This document shows, piece after piece, positions 26,381-35,036 of a stretch of DNA of 56,209 nucleotides (position 1 is the first letter of the stretch; the number at the start of each line of letters is the position of its first letter). A program made the position numbers and the translations under genes. The DNA lies in assembly GCA_902825995.1 (NCBI GenBank), contig CADEDE010000010.1, positions 1-56,209 on the forward strand, read 5' to 3'. The notes beneath the pieces are model-generated. The model had not been told where the DNA came from. It searched no databases and worked only from the letters and a program-made list of their open reading frames with translations. This DNA is from an uncultured Burkholderiales bacterium. GTDB taxonomy: Bacteria; Pseudomonadota; Gammaproteobacteria; Burkholderiales; Burkholderiaceae_C.

Positions 26381-29174
26381 CGAGGGCTCCTTCACCGCGT
26401 TCGTTCTTGCCGTAGCGCACGGGGCGCAGCTCGCGCAGCGCGGTGAAGCTCTTCTTGACCCACTCGTCGTACAGGCCCGAGGCGGTGCGCCGGGCATTCG
26501 TCTCGTGCAGCTCGGTGGCCTTTTCCTCGAACGGAAAAGCCTGCTCTTCGAGCATCATGTTGTATTGCTCCAGCGCGGCCTTGTTCAGGCCCTTGGGTCG
26601 CTGCGATTGCAGCATCGCCTTGCCGAAATCCTGGTACAGCGCCGCGGTGTGGAAGGTGGCCGCGGTGACGACTTGCGGCGCAGCGCCGCCCGAGGCTTCG
26701 GCATAGGCTTTCAGCGCGGCTTCCATCCTGGTCTTCTTCAGTTTCAGGTTGCGCGCCAGCGGCTCGACCAGCGCGACCTTGCGGTAATCGTCGAGCAGGG
26801 GCTTCGTGAGCGCCAACGCGGCCAGGCCGCCGATGGTGCGCGTGCGTTCGGTTCGGGCGGCACCGGCGCGCAGATCGGCGTCGCGCAACTCGCGCATCAG
26901 CGCCGCTTCACGCGCGACATTCGCCGGCGTTTGCGGCAGTGGTGTGGCCCCTTGCGCCAGCCGCCAGCGGGCTTCGAGGTTGCGCTCGAAGGGCACCGGA
27001 TATTGCTTGGCGTACAGGGTATAGACGCGCGCGGCGTGGTCGCGCGAGCCGGCCTTTTCATGCAGTTCGGCGGCCTGCCACAGCGACGCCGCGGCCAGCT
27101 TGGCATCGGCTTGCGTGGCGGCCATGCGCTCGAATTCGGCGGCGGCCGGGCCCCAGCGTTTCTGTTCGAGGTAGATCGCGGCCAGCTTGCTGCCGGCCTC
27201 CGGCGCCAGCGCGTGTTTCGGGAAGCTGCGGCGGAAAGTCTCCAGCGCCTGCGCCGCGGCGTCCCAATCCTTCAGGCCGATCAGCGTGGCCGCCGCGTCG
27301 TACAGGGCCGCTGCGTGGACGTTCGATTGCGGCGCCGACGCGGCCACGCGATTGAACTGCGCCACGGCTTCGCGCGCCTTGCCGGCGGCACGCGCCTGCT
27401 CGGCCTGTTTGTAGATCGACGCCGCCTGGCGTTCGACCAGATCGTTGCGCCCGGGCGCATTCGCCGGCATCAGCGCCAGGGCTTGCACATACGCCTTCTC
27501 GGCGCGGTCGAAGCGGCCGCCCTCGAAGCCGGCGTGCGCGACCACGGTCCAGGCCACGCGGCGCTGCTCGGTGGCGGCCGGCGGGTCGAGGGCTAGCACC
27601 TGCTGGGCGACGAATTCCGCGCTCTCGTGGTCCTTCAGCGCGAAGAGTTTTTCGGCCGCCTGCGTCAGCACCGGGCCGATGCGCGGGTCGCCCTTGAAGC
27701 CGTCGCCGAAGCGCCGTGCGGCCGCGATGCTGGTGCGCTGCACGGCCGGCAGATCGGGGGCCGCCGCGCGCTTCTCGATCTGCGCGCGCGCCAGCAGGGC
27801 GGTATAGGCCGCGTCGGCGCTTTTGGCGTGCTTGGGGTAATCGTAGGCGGCCTTGTCGTATTCGGTGGCCGCATCGGAAAAACGGCTGTCGTCGTAGAGC
27901 AATTCGGCGAGCAGGAACTGATTCCGCGAGGCTTCGCCGTCCTGCGGGAACGAGACCAGGATCTCGCGGTACCAGCGCACGGCTTCGTCGACGTCGGCCG
28001 CGGCCTTGCTCTTCTGCGCGGCGGCGTGATAGTGCTGGGCGAGCGCGGCGAGGTGCGCCTTGACCAGCGGCTGCGCGGTGGCTTCCCAGCCGGCCTGGTT
28101 GTCGCGGCGGAATTCGCTCTTCGCGCCGTAGCGCTGCACATATTCCTTCTTCGCGCCCAGGGCCAGCGTGGGCAGGCCGCTTCTTTCGTAGATGCCGATC
28201 ACGCGCGCCTGCAAGACCGGCGCTTGCGCATGCAGCGGTTGCCGGCGCGCGAAGGCCGCGAAGGCATCGGCGGCATCCTTGGCGCGGTCCTGCTTGATAT
28301 ACAGCTCGCCGAGCTGCTCGTGAATGCGGAACTCGTAGGAGCGGCGCGTGTCGTTGCTGATGTAGGCCGGAATCGAGTCGCCGCCGCGCAGATTGGCCAG
28401 GCTGACGCTGGTGACGCGCAGGGTGTCCTCGACCAGTTCGCGGTCGGCGCGCGACAAGCCTTGCACGGATTCGAGCGGCGCATCGCCGCGCCCGGCGATC
28501 TTCAGATCGAGCACGCCGAAAAAAGATTGCAGGCCGTCTTCGAGCCGGCCCTGCTTGTACAGCGCCCAGCCGTGCATGTAGAGCGCGCGGTCGTGGAAGG
28601 GGGTCGGCGTTTCGCGCTGAATCAGGCTGCTGTAGGCCTGCTCGGATTTGGCGTATTGGCCGGTATTGAAAAGCAGCTCGCCGCGGCGGAACTGGGCCTC
28701 CTCGCGGAAGGCGGTCTTCGGGTAGGCGTCAACCAGCTTGTCCAGCGTGGCCAGGGCCACCTCGAGCTCGCCGCCGAGTTCGTGCGCGCGCGCGAGTTGG
28801 TAGAGCACGCGGTCGTTGCCCGGATCGTTCGGGTAGGTCTTGAGGTAGCTCTGGTATTGCGCGACCGCCGGCTTGTAATCCGGGTTGTTGCCGCTGGTGG
28901 TGCTCTGGTTGTCGGCGCTCTCCATCGCCAGGTCGCCGATGCGCCGCTGCGCCTCGGCGCGCTGCGGCGCGCGCGGCGCGATATCCAGAAAGCGCTTGTA
29001 GGCGGCCGAGGCCTGCTCGGGCGTGGAGGCCAGCACCGTATCGGGCTTGATCTCGATCTTGCGCGTCGATAGCACCGCCAGCGTGGGCTCGTTGTCGGGC
29101 GTGCCGGTGGGTTTGCTGGCGCAGGCGGCGAGCAACACCGCGAAGGCGACAGGAGAGAACCTAGCGCTTCTCAT
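26367..29174 (-). CDS. Large TPR-repeat lipoprotein
   Basis: 935-aa predicted lipoprotein (VAFAVLLAAC, Cys18) made almost wholly of TPR-like helical repeats, for example PNDPGNDRVLYQLARAHELG, FREEAQFRRGELLFNTGQYA and WGPAAAEFERMAATQADAKL. The C-terminal ~150 residues lack clear repeats. It should be a large periplasmic scaffold attached to the outer membrane. The ATG with AGGAG upstream overlaps the previous gene by 14 bases. I see no enzymatic motif. GltE-like or GltC-like roles can only be proposed from context. Confidence 0.87.
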   Translation of the reverse strand: MRSARFSPVAFAVLLAACASKPTGTPDNEPTLAVLSTRKIEIKPDTVLASTPEQASAAYKRFLDIAPRAPQRAEAQRRIGDLAMESADNQSTTSGNNPDYKPAVAQYQSYLKTYPNDPGNDRVLYQLARAHELGGELEVALATLDKLVDAYPKTAFREEAQFRRGELLFNTGQYAKSEQAYSSLIQRETPTPFHDRALYMHGWALYKQGRLEDGLQSFFGVLDLKIAGRGDAPLESVQGLSRADRELVEDTLRVTSVSLANLRGGDSIPAYISNDTRRSYEFRIHEQLGELYIKQDRAKDAADAFAAFARRQPLHAQAPVLQARVIGIYERSGLPTLALGAKKEYVQRYGAKSEFRRDNQAGWEATAQPLVKAHLAALAQHYHAAAQKSKAAADVDEAVRWYREILVSFPQDGEASRNQFLLAELLYDDSRFSDAATEYDKAAYDYPKHAKSADAAYTALLARAQIEKRAAAPDLPAVQRTSIAAARRFGDGFKGDPRIGPVLTQAAEKLFALKDHESAEFVAQQVLALDPPAATEQRRVAWTVVAHAGFEGGRFDRAEKAYVQALALMPANAPGRNDLVERQAASIYKQAEQARAAGKAREAVAQFNRVAASAPQSNVHAAALYDAAATLIGLKDWDAAAQALETFRRSFPKHALAPEAGSKLAAIYLEQKRWGPAAAEFERMAATQADAKLAAASLWQAAELHEKAGSRDHAARVYTLYAKQYPVPFERNLEARWRLAQGATPLPQTPANVAREAALMRELRDADLRAGAARTERTRTIGGLAALALTKPLLDDYRKVALVEPLARNLKLKKTRMEAALKAYAEASGGAAPQVVTAATFHTAALYQDFGKAMLQSQRPKGLNKAALEQYNMMLEEQAFPFEEKATELHETNARRTASGLYDEWVKKSFTALRELRPVRYGKNERGEGALDVVR

Positions 29175-31083
29175 GAGCGTCGCTCCTGGCTACGGTGGCG
29201 CGGTCGATCAATTGCGCGATTTCGAATTGAGCCTGCGAGCTGTAGGCGACGAGGCGCTGCTTCTGGCCCACCAGCGCGGCCTCGGCGACCTGCTGCGCGA
29301 CGCCTTGCTGCTCGCTCTTCAGCGCGGTCACGCGCGGCAGCGTGGCCTCGATCTGTTTGGCCAGGGCCTCTATGCGCGCGGCAAAGCGCTCGAAGCGGAT
29401 CGGTTCATCGCGCTGGGCCTGCGCCAGCGCGGCTTCGCGTTGGCCGGCTTGCTCGAGCTGGTTGTCGATCTCGCCAAGCGCCTTTTGCATATCCCAGCGC
29501 CGGGTCGCAAACTCGTGCGCCAACTCCCAGGCCAGCACGCCGGCCGAGAGGCGGATGCGCTCGGCCAGCGCCGCGATTTCGGGGTTGGCGCCGTCTGTCT
29601 TGAGCGCGGCTTGCAGGCCCTGCACGCGCTCCAGCAGCGCTCGCTGCTTGGCATTGGCGAAGGCCACGCCGTCGGCATCGCTTTGGGCGCGAGCGATTTC
29701 AGTCGCCAGGCCGGCGCGGCGCTGGCGCAACTCGGCCAGCGCGGCGGCCTGGGCCTGCGCGCTGTCCTTGGTCGGCTGCAAGCGCGCGGCGAAGGCCGCG
29801 CGGCGGTGTTCGAGCATGTCGCGGAAAACGCCCAGCGTATCGCGCCATTGTTCGAGGTTGCCTTCGAGGAAACGCAGGTCGCGGAAATTCTTGAAGGCTT
29901 CCTGAAACTCATGCTGCGCCAGCACCTGCGCCAGGTGCGCCGCGTGCGGCATCTCGGGCAGCTTGCGCAGCGTGCCTGTCCAGCCCATCTCGTCGGCCGG
30001 GTTGCGCTCGAGCAAATCGCCGAGCAATTTGCCCGCACGGATGGCGCCGATCGAGGCCTCCAGGCGCTGGCCTTCGCTGTCGAATTCGCGCACCGCGCTC
30101 TCGTAGAGCGTCAGCGATTGGCCGAAGGCGCCGAGTTCGGCATGGGCGAAGGGCAGGGCGATACGCGCTTCGAGCACGGCCGGGTCACTGGCATCGCGGC
30201 CGGCGAGTTCGCTCCACGAGGCCAGGGCCAGTTCGGGCTTCTTCTGCGCTGCCGCTGCCCAGCCATAGCCGAGCAGGGCCTTGTTGGCGTTCTGGCTCTG
30301 AAGGCGCACGCGCTCCAGCAGGCGGTGCGCATCGGCCGCGCGCTGCTCTTGCAGCGCGGCGACGCCCAGGGCGAGGTTGGCGCGGTCGCGCAGGCCGCGC
30401 TGTTCTTCGTTCCCGGCCGGGGCGCTGCCGATGGCGTCGAGCAGGGCCGTGCCTTGGGCGACATCGCCGCTCTTGATGAGGGCGATGCCGAGATTGAATC
30501 TGGCGAAAGGGCTGGCCTTTCTCGGGTCAGCGGTCATGGCCCCGAGCCCGGCGGCTGCCGCGGCATAGTCGCCGCGCGCCATTTGCAGTTGCGCCTGCAT
30601 CAGGCCGCGCTCTTCGACCAAAGCGGCGGGCAATTTGCCTTCGATGCGCGCGAGTGCGGCTTCGGCCTCGGCGTTGAAGCCGCGCTGGTAGCGAATCTTG
30701 GCCAGATAGAACCAGGCGCGGTCGCGCACCGAAGGCGTAGCACCTTTTTCGATCAACGAAGCAAAGATATGGCCGGCTTCGCCATGCACGCCGTAGGAGA
30801 GCAGCAGGCCGCCACGCAGCACCTCGGCCTCGTCGCCGTGCGGCGCCAGGCGGTCGAAATGCTGCGAGGTCATCAGGCCGGTGAGGGCGCTGAAATGTTT
30901 GTCCTGGAAGAAATTGAACAGCGTATCGCCGTAGTGCAGGGCCTTGATCGGCTGGGCTTCGACCGAGGTGGTCATGCCCTTTGCGCGCGGCGGCTCGGCG
31001 TCGGCCGAACTGGCGGCTCGAGCGGGCCACGCGGCGGCTGCGAGCAGCAGCGAGCTGGCAATGAGTGAGAGACGGTGACGCAT
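29161..31083 (-). CDS. Exported helical-repeat (TPR-like) and coiled-coil protein
   Basis: 640-aa periplasmic protein with signal peptide (LSLIASSLLLAAAAWPARAASS). Residues ~60-330 contain degenerate TPR-like repeats (GDYAAAAAGLGAMTADPRKA, RGLRDRANLALGVAALQEQR); residues ~400-600 are rich in heptad-like coiled coil (AALAELRQRRAGLATEIARA, FAARIEALAKQIEATLPRV). The start is placed at the signal peptide; the open frame begins earlier without support. It ends inside the start of the large TPR lipoprotein gene. Function unknown; a scaffold role fits. Confidence 0.83.
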   Translation of the reverse strand: MRHRLSLIASSLLLAAAAWPARAASSADAEPPRAKGMTTSVEAQPIKALHYGDTLFNFFQDKHFSALTGLMTSQHFDRLAPHGDEAEVLRGGLLLSYGVHGEAGHIFASLIEKGATPSVRDRAWFYLAKIRYQRGFNAEAEAALARIEGKLPAALVEERGLMQAQLQMARGDYAAAAAGLGAMTADPRKASPFARFNLGIALIKSGDVAQGTALLDAIGSAPAGNEEQRGLRDRANLALGVAALQEQRAADAHRLLERVRLQSQNANKALLGYGWAAAAQKKPELALASWSELAGRDASDPAVLEARIALPFAHAELGAFGQSLTLYESAVREFDSEGQRLEASIGAIRAGKLLGDLLERNPADEMGWTGTLRKLPEMPHAAHLAQVLAQHEFQEAFKNFRDLRFLEGNLEQWRDTLGVFRDMLEHRRAAFAARLQPTKDSAQAQAAALAELRQRRAGLATEIARAQSDADGVAFANAKQRALLERVQGLQAALKTDGANPEIAALAERIRLSAGVLAWELAHEFATRRWDMQKALGEIDNQLEQAGQREAALAQAQRDEPIRFERFAARIEALAKQIEATLPRVTALKSEQQGVAQQVAEAALVGQKQRLVAYSSQAQFEIAQLIDRATVARSDAHEKR

Positions 31084-31099
31084 CGCGGGAAGGTCTCGC

Positions 31100-31633
31100 T
31101 TATTGCCAGACCTTGACGTCGAACTCGGGCTGCAGCTTGCCCGTCGAATCCTTGATCCGCAACTCGACATAGCCGGCCCCCGTGCCCTTGTCGAACTTGA
31201 TCGTCGCGCCGCGCTTGTAGTCGCGCTCGTGCGGGCCCTTGCCGGTGAAGAAGGCGACGATCTCGTGCGTTCCGCTCTTCAGGTTGCCCAGGTACAGGCG
31301 CTGTACGCCGCCGCGGTGCAGCGCCTCGACCTCGAGCGGCGTATAGAGGTGGTTGGAGACGAGTTTGTCGTCGAGCTTGATCTGCACCGAATCGAGCTCG
31401 AAGAGTTTGCCCACATCCATCGAAACGAAGAGCGCCACCTGCGTGCTGGCCGGAAAGAGCAATTCCTCTTCGAGCACCAGCAGGTCGCGGTTGAGCTTGA
31501 TGACATCGCTCTTGACCTGCTGCACGCGTTCGTCGAGGCCGGCCGTCGGCGTTGCTGCGGCTGTTTGCGCAAGGGCGCTGCCCGCCGATGCAACGAAGGC
31601 GAGCGCGGCAAGGGATTGGAGGAGGGTGCGCAT
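31100..31633 (-). CDS. Exported protein of unknown function
   Basis: 177-aa protein with signal peptide (LAALAFVASAGSALAQ). After a short coiled coil (VQQVKSDVIKLNRDLLVLEE) comes a beta-rich domain that contains YTPLEVEALHRGGVQRLYLG, EIVAFFTGKGPHERDY and a final strand FDVKVWQ. No family is recognised; the beta part could be an immunoglobulin-like or PEGA-like carrier domain. It lies between the DUF3570 barrel and the helical-repeat protein with 10-16 base gaps, so it is part of the same unit. Confidence 0.78.
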   Translation of the reverse strand: MRTLLQSLAALAFVASAGSALAQTAAATPTAGLDERVQQVKSDVIKLNRDLLVLEEELLFPASTQVALFVSMDVGKLFELDSVQIKLDDKLVSNHLYTPLEVEALHRGGVQRLYLGNLKSGTHEIVAFFTGKGPHERDYKRGATIKFDKGTGAGYVELRIKDSTGKLQPEFDVKVWQ

Positions 31634-31643
31634 AGCGAAAGCC

Positions 31644-32768
31644 TCAGTAAGTGGCGGTGAGATAGAACTGCAAGACGGCGGCGCGCAGCGAATAGAGGCC
31701 GCCGGTTCGCACATCGGTAAAGTTTTTGTACTTGATGTTGTAGAGCTCGAGCCCGGCATTCGCCTTCAGGTCGTATAGGCCGGGCTGGTTTTTCCAGTCG
31801 AACGTGAGCTTGCCGCCGACGACGATATTGTTGAAATCGGCGAGCTGGCGATTGCGCGAGACATAGGTCGTTTCGCTCTGCGCGTTGTCGTTGTAGAAGA
31901 GCGCCGCGCTTTGCGTGTAATAGCGGATGAAGGCGTCGGCGAGAAAGGATTGGCCGAGGTAGCGGCTGTAGCCCGCTTCGAGGGTGTGGGCCTTGATATC
32001 CCAGTTGTCCCAGAAATAGCGGTATTCGCCACGCACGGCGTCGCGGCGGCCGCCTTCGTCCAGGCTGCCGATGGCGCGGGCCTTGATCGCGCGCGACGAA
32101 CGCGTGCGCGGGTGCCGTTCGGGCACCGCCGCGCCGAACACACGCGCCACGCGGTAGGTATTGCCCAGGTAGCCGCTGTCGGAAATGGCCTCGAGGTTGA
32201 CGCTGGCCAGCCACTTGGGGTTGAGGATCTGGGTCACGCCGGCGCGGTATTGCCAATGCGTGGCCTTGTCGGTGAAACCGGGGTCACCGATCTTGCCGAC
32301 GTCATCGGCGGCGCGGGAAAAACCGAGGTTCACCGTGGTCATGCCGCCGAAGGTTTCCTGGGCAATATCCAGCGAGAAGTTGCGTGTGCTGTAGTCGGGC
32401 TCCTTGCTCGCGCCCACGGCCAGGGTGATCAGCGAGTCGCGCACCGCGTAATCGACCGCCAGGCCGTAGTCGTTGCGCCGTTCCGAATATTTGCTGGCGG
32501 TGGTGACGACATCGATCGAGGCATTGCTGACCTGATCGACATACAGCGAGCCGCTCAGCGAGACCTTGTCGGCCAGGCTTTTGCGGATCAGCACGGCCGG
32601 GCCGCTAGCCGTGACGCCGCCACCGTTATAGATATGCACCATCGCCTCGGCGCGGTCCTCGGGCAGCGCCGCAGCGCGCGCCGCGCCGGGCGCAAAAGCG
32701 CCACCGAGCAGACCGGCCAGCGCGGCGAGCAGCCGGGTGTGCGGGGGGCGGATCCTATTTGCAGCCAC
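31644..32768 (-). CDS. DUF3570 outer-membrane barrel protein
   Basis: ~374-aa predicted outer-membrane barrel. After a signal peptide (LLAALAGLLGGAFAPGAARA), the DUF3570 pattern is clear: LPEDRAEAMVHIYNGGGVTA, RKSLADKVSLSGSLYVDQVS and ASIDVVTTASKYSE, then alternating strands to the C-terminal aromatic end FYLTATY. I start it at GTG 32768, which has GGGAGG five bases upstream; the overlap with the DUF4266 gene is then 14 bases. GTG 32774 or a longer frame is possible. DUF3570, DUF4266, TlpA-like and ApbE proteins are known to me as co-occurring families. Confidence 0.88.
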   Translation of the reverse strand: MAANRIRPPHTRLLAALAGLLGGAFAPGAARAAALPEDRAEAMVHIYNGGGVTASGPAVLIRKSLADKVSLSGSLYVDQVSNASIDVVTTASKYSERRNDYGLAVDYAVRDSLITLAVGASKEPDYSTRNFSLDIAQETFGGMTTVNLGFSRAADDVGKIGDPGFTDKATHWQYRAGVTQILNPKWLASVNLEAISDSGYLGNTYRVARVFGAAVPERHPRTRSSRAIKARAIGSLDEGGRRDAVRGEYRYFWDNWDIKAHTLEAGYSRYLGQSFLADAFIRYYTQSAALFYNDNAQSETTYVSRNRQLADFNNIVVGGKLTFDWKNQPGLYDLKANAGLELYNIKYKNFTDVRTGGLYSLRAAVLQFYLTATY

Positions 32769-33051
32769 AGCCACCTCCCTGCACGCCGGTCGCGCCGCGC
32801 GCGGCTTCGCGGATATCGCGCACATGCTCGCTGTGCTTGGCGGAGAGTGCGTCGCGGTTGAAGCGCATGATCGGATCGGCTAGGCGCTCGCGCTCATAGG
32901 GTTTGACCCAGGGCTGCGGCATCGCGCAGCCACCGAGTGTGGCCAAGGCCAGCACTGCAACAACCAAGCAACCGCCGCGGATCCGGCTTTGCCGGTCCGC
33001 CAGCGGTGCCCCCTTGAGGGGGAGCGGCGAAGCCGCAACGGGGGTGGTCAT
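32755..33051 (-). CDS. DUF4266 lipoprotein with repeat-derived N-terminus
   Basis: 98-aa small lipoprotein of the DUF4266 family: lipobox TLGGC (Cys42), then MPQPWVKPYERERLADPIM and the family's C-terminal Gly/Cys cluster ending GGGCGCK. The two C-terminal Cys may bind metal. The ATG overlaps the tlpA-like stop (ATGA). Its first ~25 codons (MTTPVAASPLPLKGAPLADR and following) coincide with palindromic repeat copy B, so the n-region of the signal peptide seems to come from an inserted repeat. No in-frame ATG lies between the repeat and the hydrophobic core. Confidence 0.85.
   Translation of the reverse strand: MTTPVAASPLPLKGAPLADRQSRIRGGCLVVAVLALATLGGCAMPQPWVKPYERERLADPIMRFNRDALSAKHSEHVRDIREAARGATGVQGGGCGCK
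32976..33050. repeat. Palindromic intergenic repeat, copy B (tlpA/DUF4266 junction)
   Basis: Three hairpins in a row: GCGGATCCGGC with GCCGGTCCGC (32977-33000, one bulge, TTT loop), CCCCC with GGGGG (33009-33013 and 33018-33022, TTGA loop) and GCGGC with GCCGC (33024-33028 and 33032-33036, GAA loop), followed by a G-run. On the minus strand it begins at the TGA stop of the tlpA-like gene, just as copy A begins at the dapE stop. It is translated as the start of the DUF4266 gene. Confidence 0.65.
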
Positions 33052-33551
33052 TCTTTCAACAGGCCGCGGACCTGCTCTTCGTAACTCAGCTCGACGCCGT
33101 CGCGGTAGCCGCGGTGGATATGGCGCACGCGCCCATCGCGGTCGATCAGCAGCGTGGCCGGCATCGCGCTCATGTCATAGGTCTTGCTGACCTTCTTGTC
33201 GGTATCCAGCAGGACCGGAAATTTCAGCCCGAGTTTGGCGGCCAGCGCGGCGGCGGCGCGCGGGTCGTCGTCGATATTCACGCCTAGCAACGTGAAGCCG
33301 GAGGATTTGTATTTGTCGTAGAGGCGGCTCAGGTGCGGCATTTCCTGCCGGCACGGGCCGCACCAGGTGGCCCAGAAATTCACCATCACCACCTGGCCGC
33401 GCTGCTCAGTCAGGCGCAGGTTGGCGCCGCCCACGCTCTTCAGCGTGAAGTCGGGCGCGGTGGAAGACAACTGCACCGCGGCAGCGGCGCTGCCGAAGGC
33501 GCAGGCCAGCAGCAGGGGCAGGCAGCAGCGCTTGATCGAAGCGATCTTCAT
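33048..33551 (-). CDS. TlpA-family periplasmic thioredoxin-like protein
   Basis: 167-aa exported thiol-disulfide protein. A signal peptide (PLLLACAFGSAAAA) is followed by an AhpC/TSA-Redoxin-type thioredoxin fold with active site WCGPCRQEM at about residues 63-67, and the cis-Pro segment SAMPATLLID. TlpA/ResA-like proteins reduce apocytochrome c haem-binding Cys or other extracytoplasmic disulfides. That fits the CxxCH proteins in the same cluster and the Cys-rich DUF4266 protein encoded next. Confidence 0.93.
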   Translation of the reverse strand: MKIASIKRCCLPLLLACAFGSAAAAVQLSSTAPDFTLKSVGGANLRLTEQRGQVVMVNFWATWCGPCRQEMPHLSRLYDKYKSSGFTLLGVNIDDDPRAAAALAAKLGLKFPVLLDTDKKVSKTYDMSAMPATLLIDRDGRVRHIHRGYRDGVELSYEEQVRGLLKE

Positions 33552-33562
33552 GGTGTCGTGGC

Positions 33563-34204
33563 TCAGAAGTAGTAGGTGAAGCCGGCGGTCAACTCGAGGT
33601 TGTGGGTGCTTTGGCGCTTGCCCAGCAGATCGAGCGAGAAAACATGGTCGCGCATATCGACCTGCACACCGATGCGGTCGGCCAGCAGCAGGCGACCGCC
33701 GAGGCCGAAATTGACGGTCTGGCTGCGCTGCTCGTTGAACCAGGTGCTGCCGACGCCGGCGATCAGGTAGATCGCCGTGGCCTTGGCGCGCTTGGCCGTC
33801 GGGAAGACTTCACCGGGCAGCAGGTTGTAGCCGGCCGAGACGCTGTAGTAGCGCAGCTTCTCCTTGGGGTCGGTGAAGATGCCGCCCGGTAACACCTGGC
33901 GGAAGGCTTCGTCGCTGACCTTGCTTTGCCCCAGGGTGGCTTCGACGAACCAGTCCTCGGTGATGTGATAACCCAGGCGGGTGCCGACCACGGCGGCGGC
34001 GCCGAAATTCTGCGTCGCGTAGGTGCCCGCGAACAGGCCGACCGCGAAATCCTTTGACGGGTATCGCGGCAGCTTGACCTCGCGGCGCTCGATTTCGGGC
34101 ACCACCACCTGGTTGCTGTCGGGGCGCGCGGTCGCCTGCGCGAAGCTGCTGGCGTTGCCGAGCAGCACCAGAGCGGCGATGCCGGCCAGAGTGATCTTGT
34201 TCAT
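33563..34204 (-). CDS. Outer-membrane beta-barrel protein
   Basis: 213-aa protein with signal peptide (ITLAGIAALVLLGNASSFAQ). Following a short periplasmic segment (VVVPEIERREVKLPRYPSKD) come about eight amphipathic strands, with FVEATLGQSKVSDEAF and YSVSAGYNLLPGEVF, ending in the aromatic-terminal GFTYYF typical of barrels inserted by Bam. It resembles the 'outer membrane beta-barrel domain' proteins found with myxobacterial-type envelope machines. It ends 11 bases before tlpA and starts 26 bases after the SH3b-barrel gene. Confidence 0.83.
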   Translation of the reverse strand: MNKITLAGIAALVLLGNASSFAQATARPDSNQVVVPEIERREVKLPRYPSKDFAVGLFAGTYATQNFGAAAVVGTRLGYHITEDWFVEATLGQSKVSDEAFRQVLPGGIFTDPKEKLRYYSVSAGYNLLPGEVFPTAKRAKATAIYLIAGVGSTWFNEQRSQTVNFGLGGRLLLADRIGVQVDMRDHVFSLDLLGKRQSTHNLELTAGFTYYF

Positions 34205-34230
34205 GTTGTGGGCTCGCGGTGAGGAAAAGC

Positions 34231-35007
34231 TCAGAAGAAGAACGACACGCCGGCGGTGATGGCGCGGTATTCGCTGCTGCGCTGGTCGGAGACGAAGGCG
34301 GTATAGAGCGCCCAATCGGCGCGCAGCACGAAGCGTTCGGTCAGGTAGTAGCGCGCGCCGACGATCATGTGGGCCAGCTTGGCGTCGGTGACGCTGGCGC
34401 CGACCAGGCTCAGGTTCGGGAAGTTCTTGAACTTGCCCACGCCAACGCCAAAGAAGGGCGACAGGCGCTGGTCGCTCCACGGCTCGCTGTGCAGCGAGAC
34501 ATGCCAGAAATTGGTGCCCGAGAAGATGCCCTGCACCTGGCCCAGATCCCCCTCGACCGAGAGCGTGTCGCTGAGCTTGTAGCTCGCATAGAGCTTCAAC
34601 ATCGGCTCGGATTTGAAGCGCCCCCAGGCGGCGCCCATCTGCACGCGGCGAGCGAGGTAGTCGTCCAGTGCGATATCGCGGAAGGTCTTGCCGGCGCCCG
34701 CCGCGGTGAGCGTGGTCTCGAGCTGCTGGCGGTGCACCCAGCCGAGCTGGCCGCCTTCGGCGCGGACCTTGAACCAATCGGTGTGGCGCAACTCGACGAT
34801 CACCGCCTGGCCGCGCGCGACGACGAAGAAGACCGGGTAGCCACGGCCCGGGCCGGTGCGCACTTCGAGAAAGGGATCGGCGACCGTGAGGTGCTCGCTG
34901 ACGCTGGCCTGCGCGCTTTCGGCTGGCTGCGCGTGGGCGGGAGACAGCAGCGCCGCCAGCCAAAAAAGGGCGGCGGCGAAGCGTGAGAGGGTCATTGTTG
35001 TTGTCAT
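34231..35007 (-). CDS. SH3b domain fused to an outer-membrane beta-barrel
   Basis: 258-aa protein with signal peptide (AALFWLAALLSPAHAQ), a bacterial SH3 domain (about residues 40-100; LEVRTGPGRGYPVFFVV, DWFKVRAEGGQLGWVHR) and a C-terminal barrel of about eight strands ending YRAITAGVSFFF. The SH3b domain would face the periplasm and may hold peptidoglycan or a partner protein. It is paired with the barrel gene directly downstream. ATG 34995 is an alternative start; neither has a clear Shine-Dalgarno. Confidence 0.84.
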   Translation of the reverse strand: MTTTMTLSRFAAALFWLAALLSPAHAQPAESAQASVSEHLTVADPFLEVRTGPGRGYPVFFVVARGQAVIVELRHTDWFKVRAEGGQLGWVHRQQLETTLTAAGAGKTFRDIALDDYLARRVQMGAAWGRFKSEPMLKLYASYKLSDTLSVEGDLGQVQGIFSGTNFWHVSLHSEPWSDQRLSPFFGVGVGKFKNFPNLSLVGASVTDAKLAHMIVGARYYLTERFVLRADWALYTAFVSDQRSSEYRAITAGVSFFF

Positions 35008-35036
35008 GCGTGTCGGTGGCGCTATCTCGGGTGTCA

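Noticed and set aside
29023-31068. 681-codon open frame on the plus strand opposite the helical-repeat protein
   Set aside because: The minus-strand frame has a signal peptide, helical repeats and overlaps consistent with the operon; the plus frame has none.
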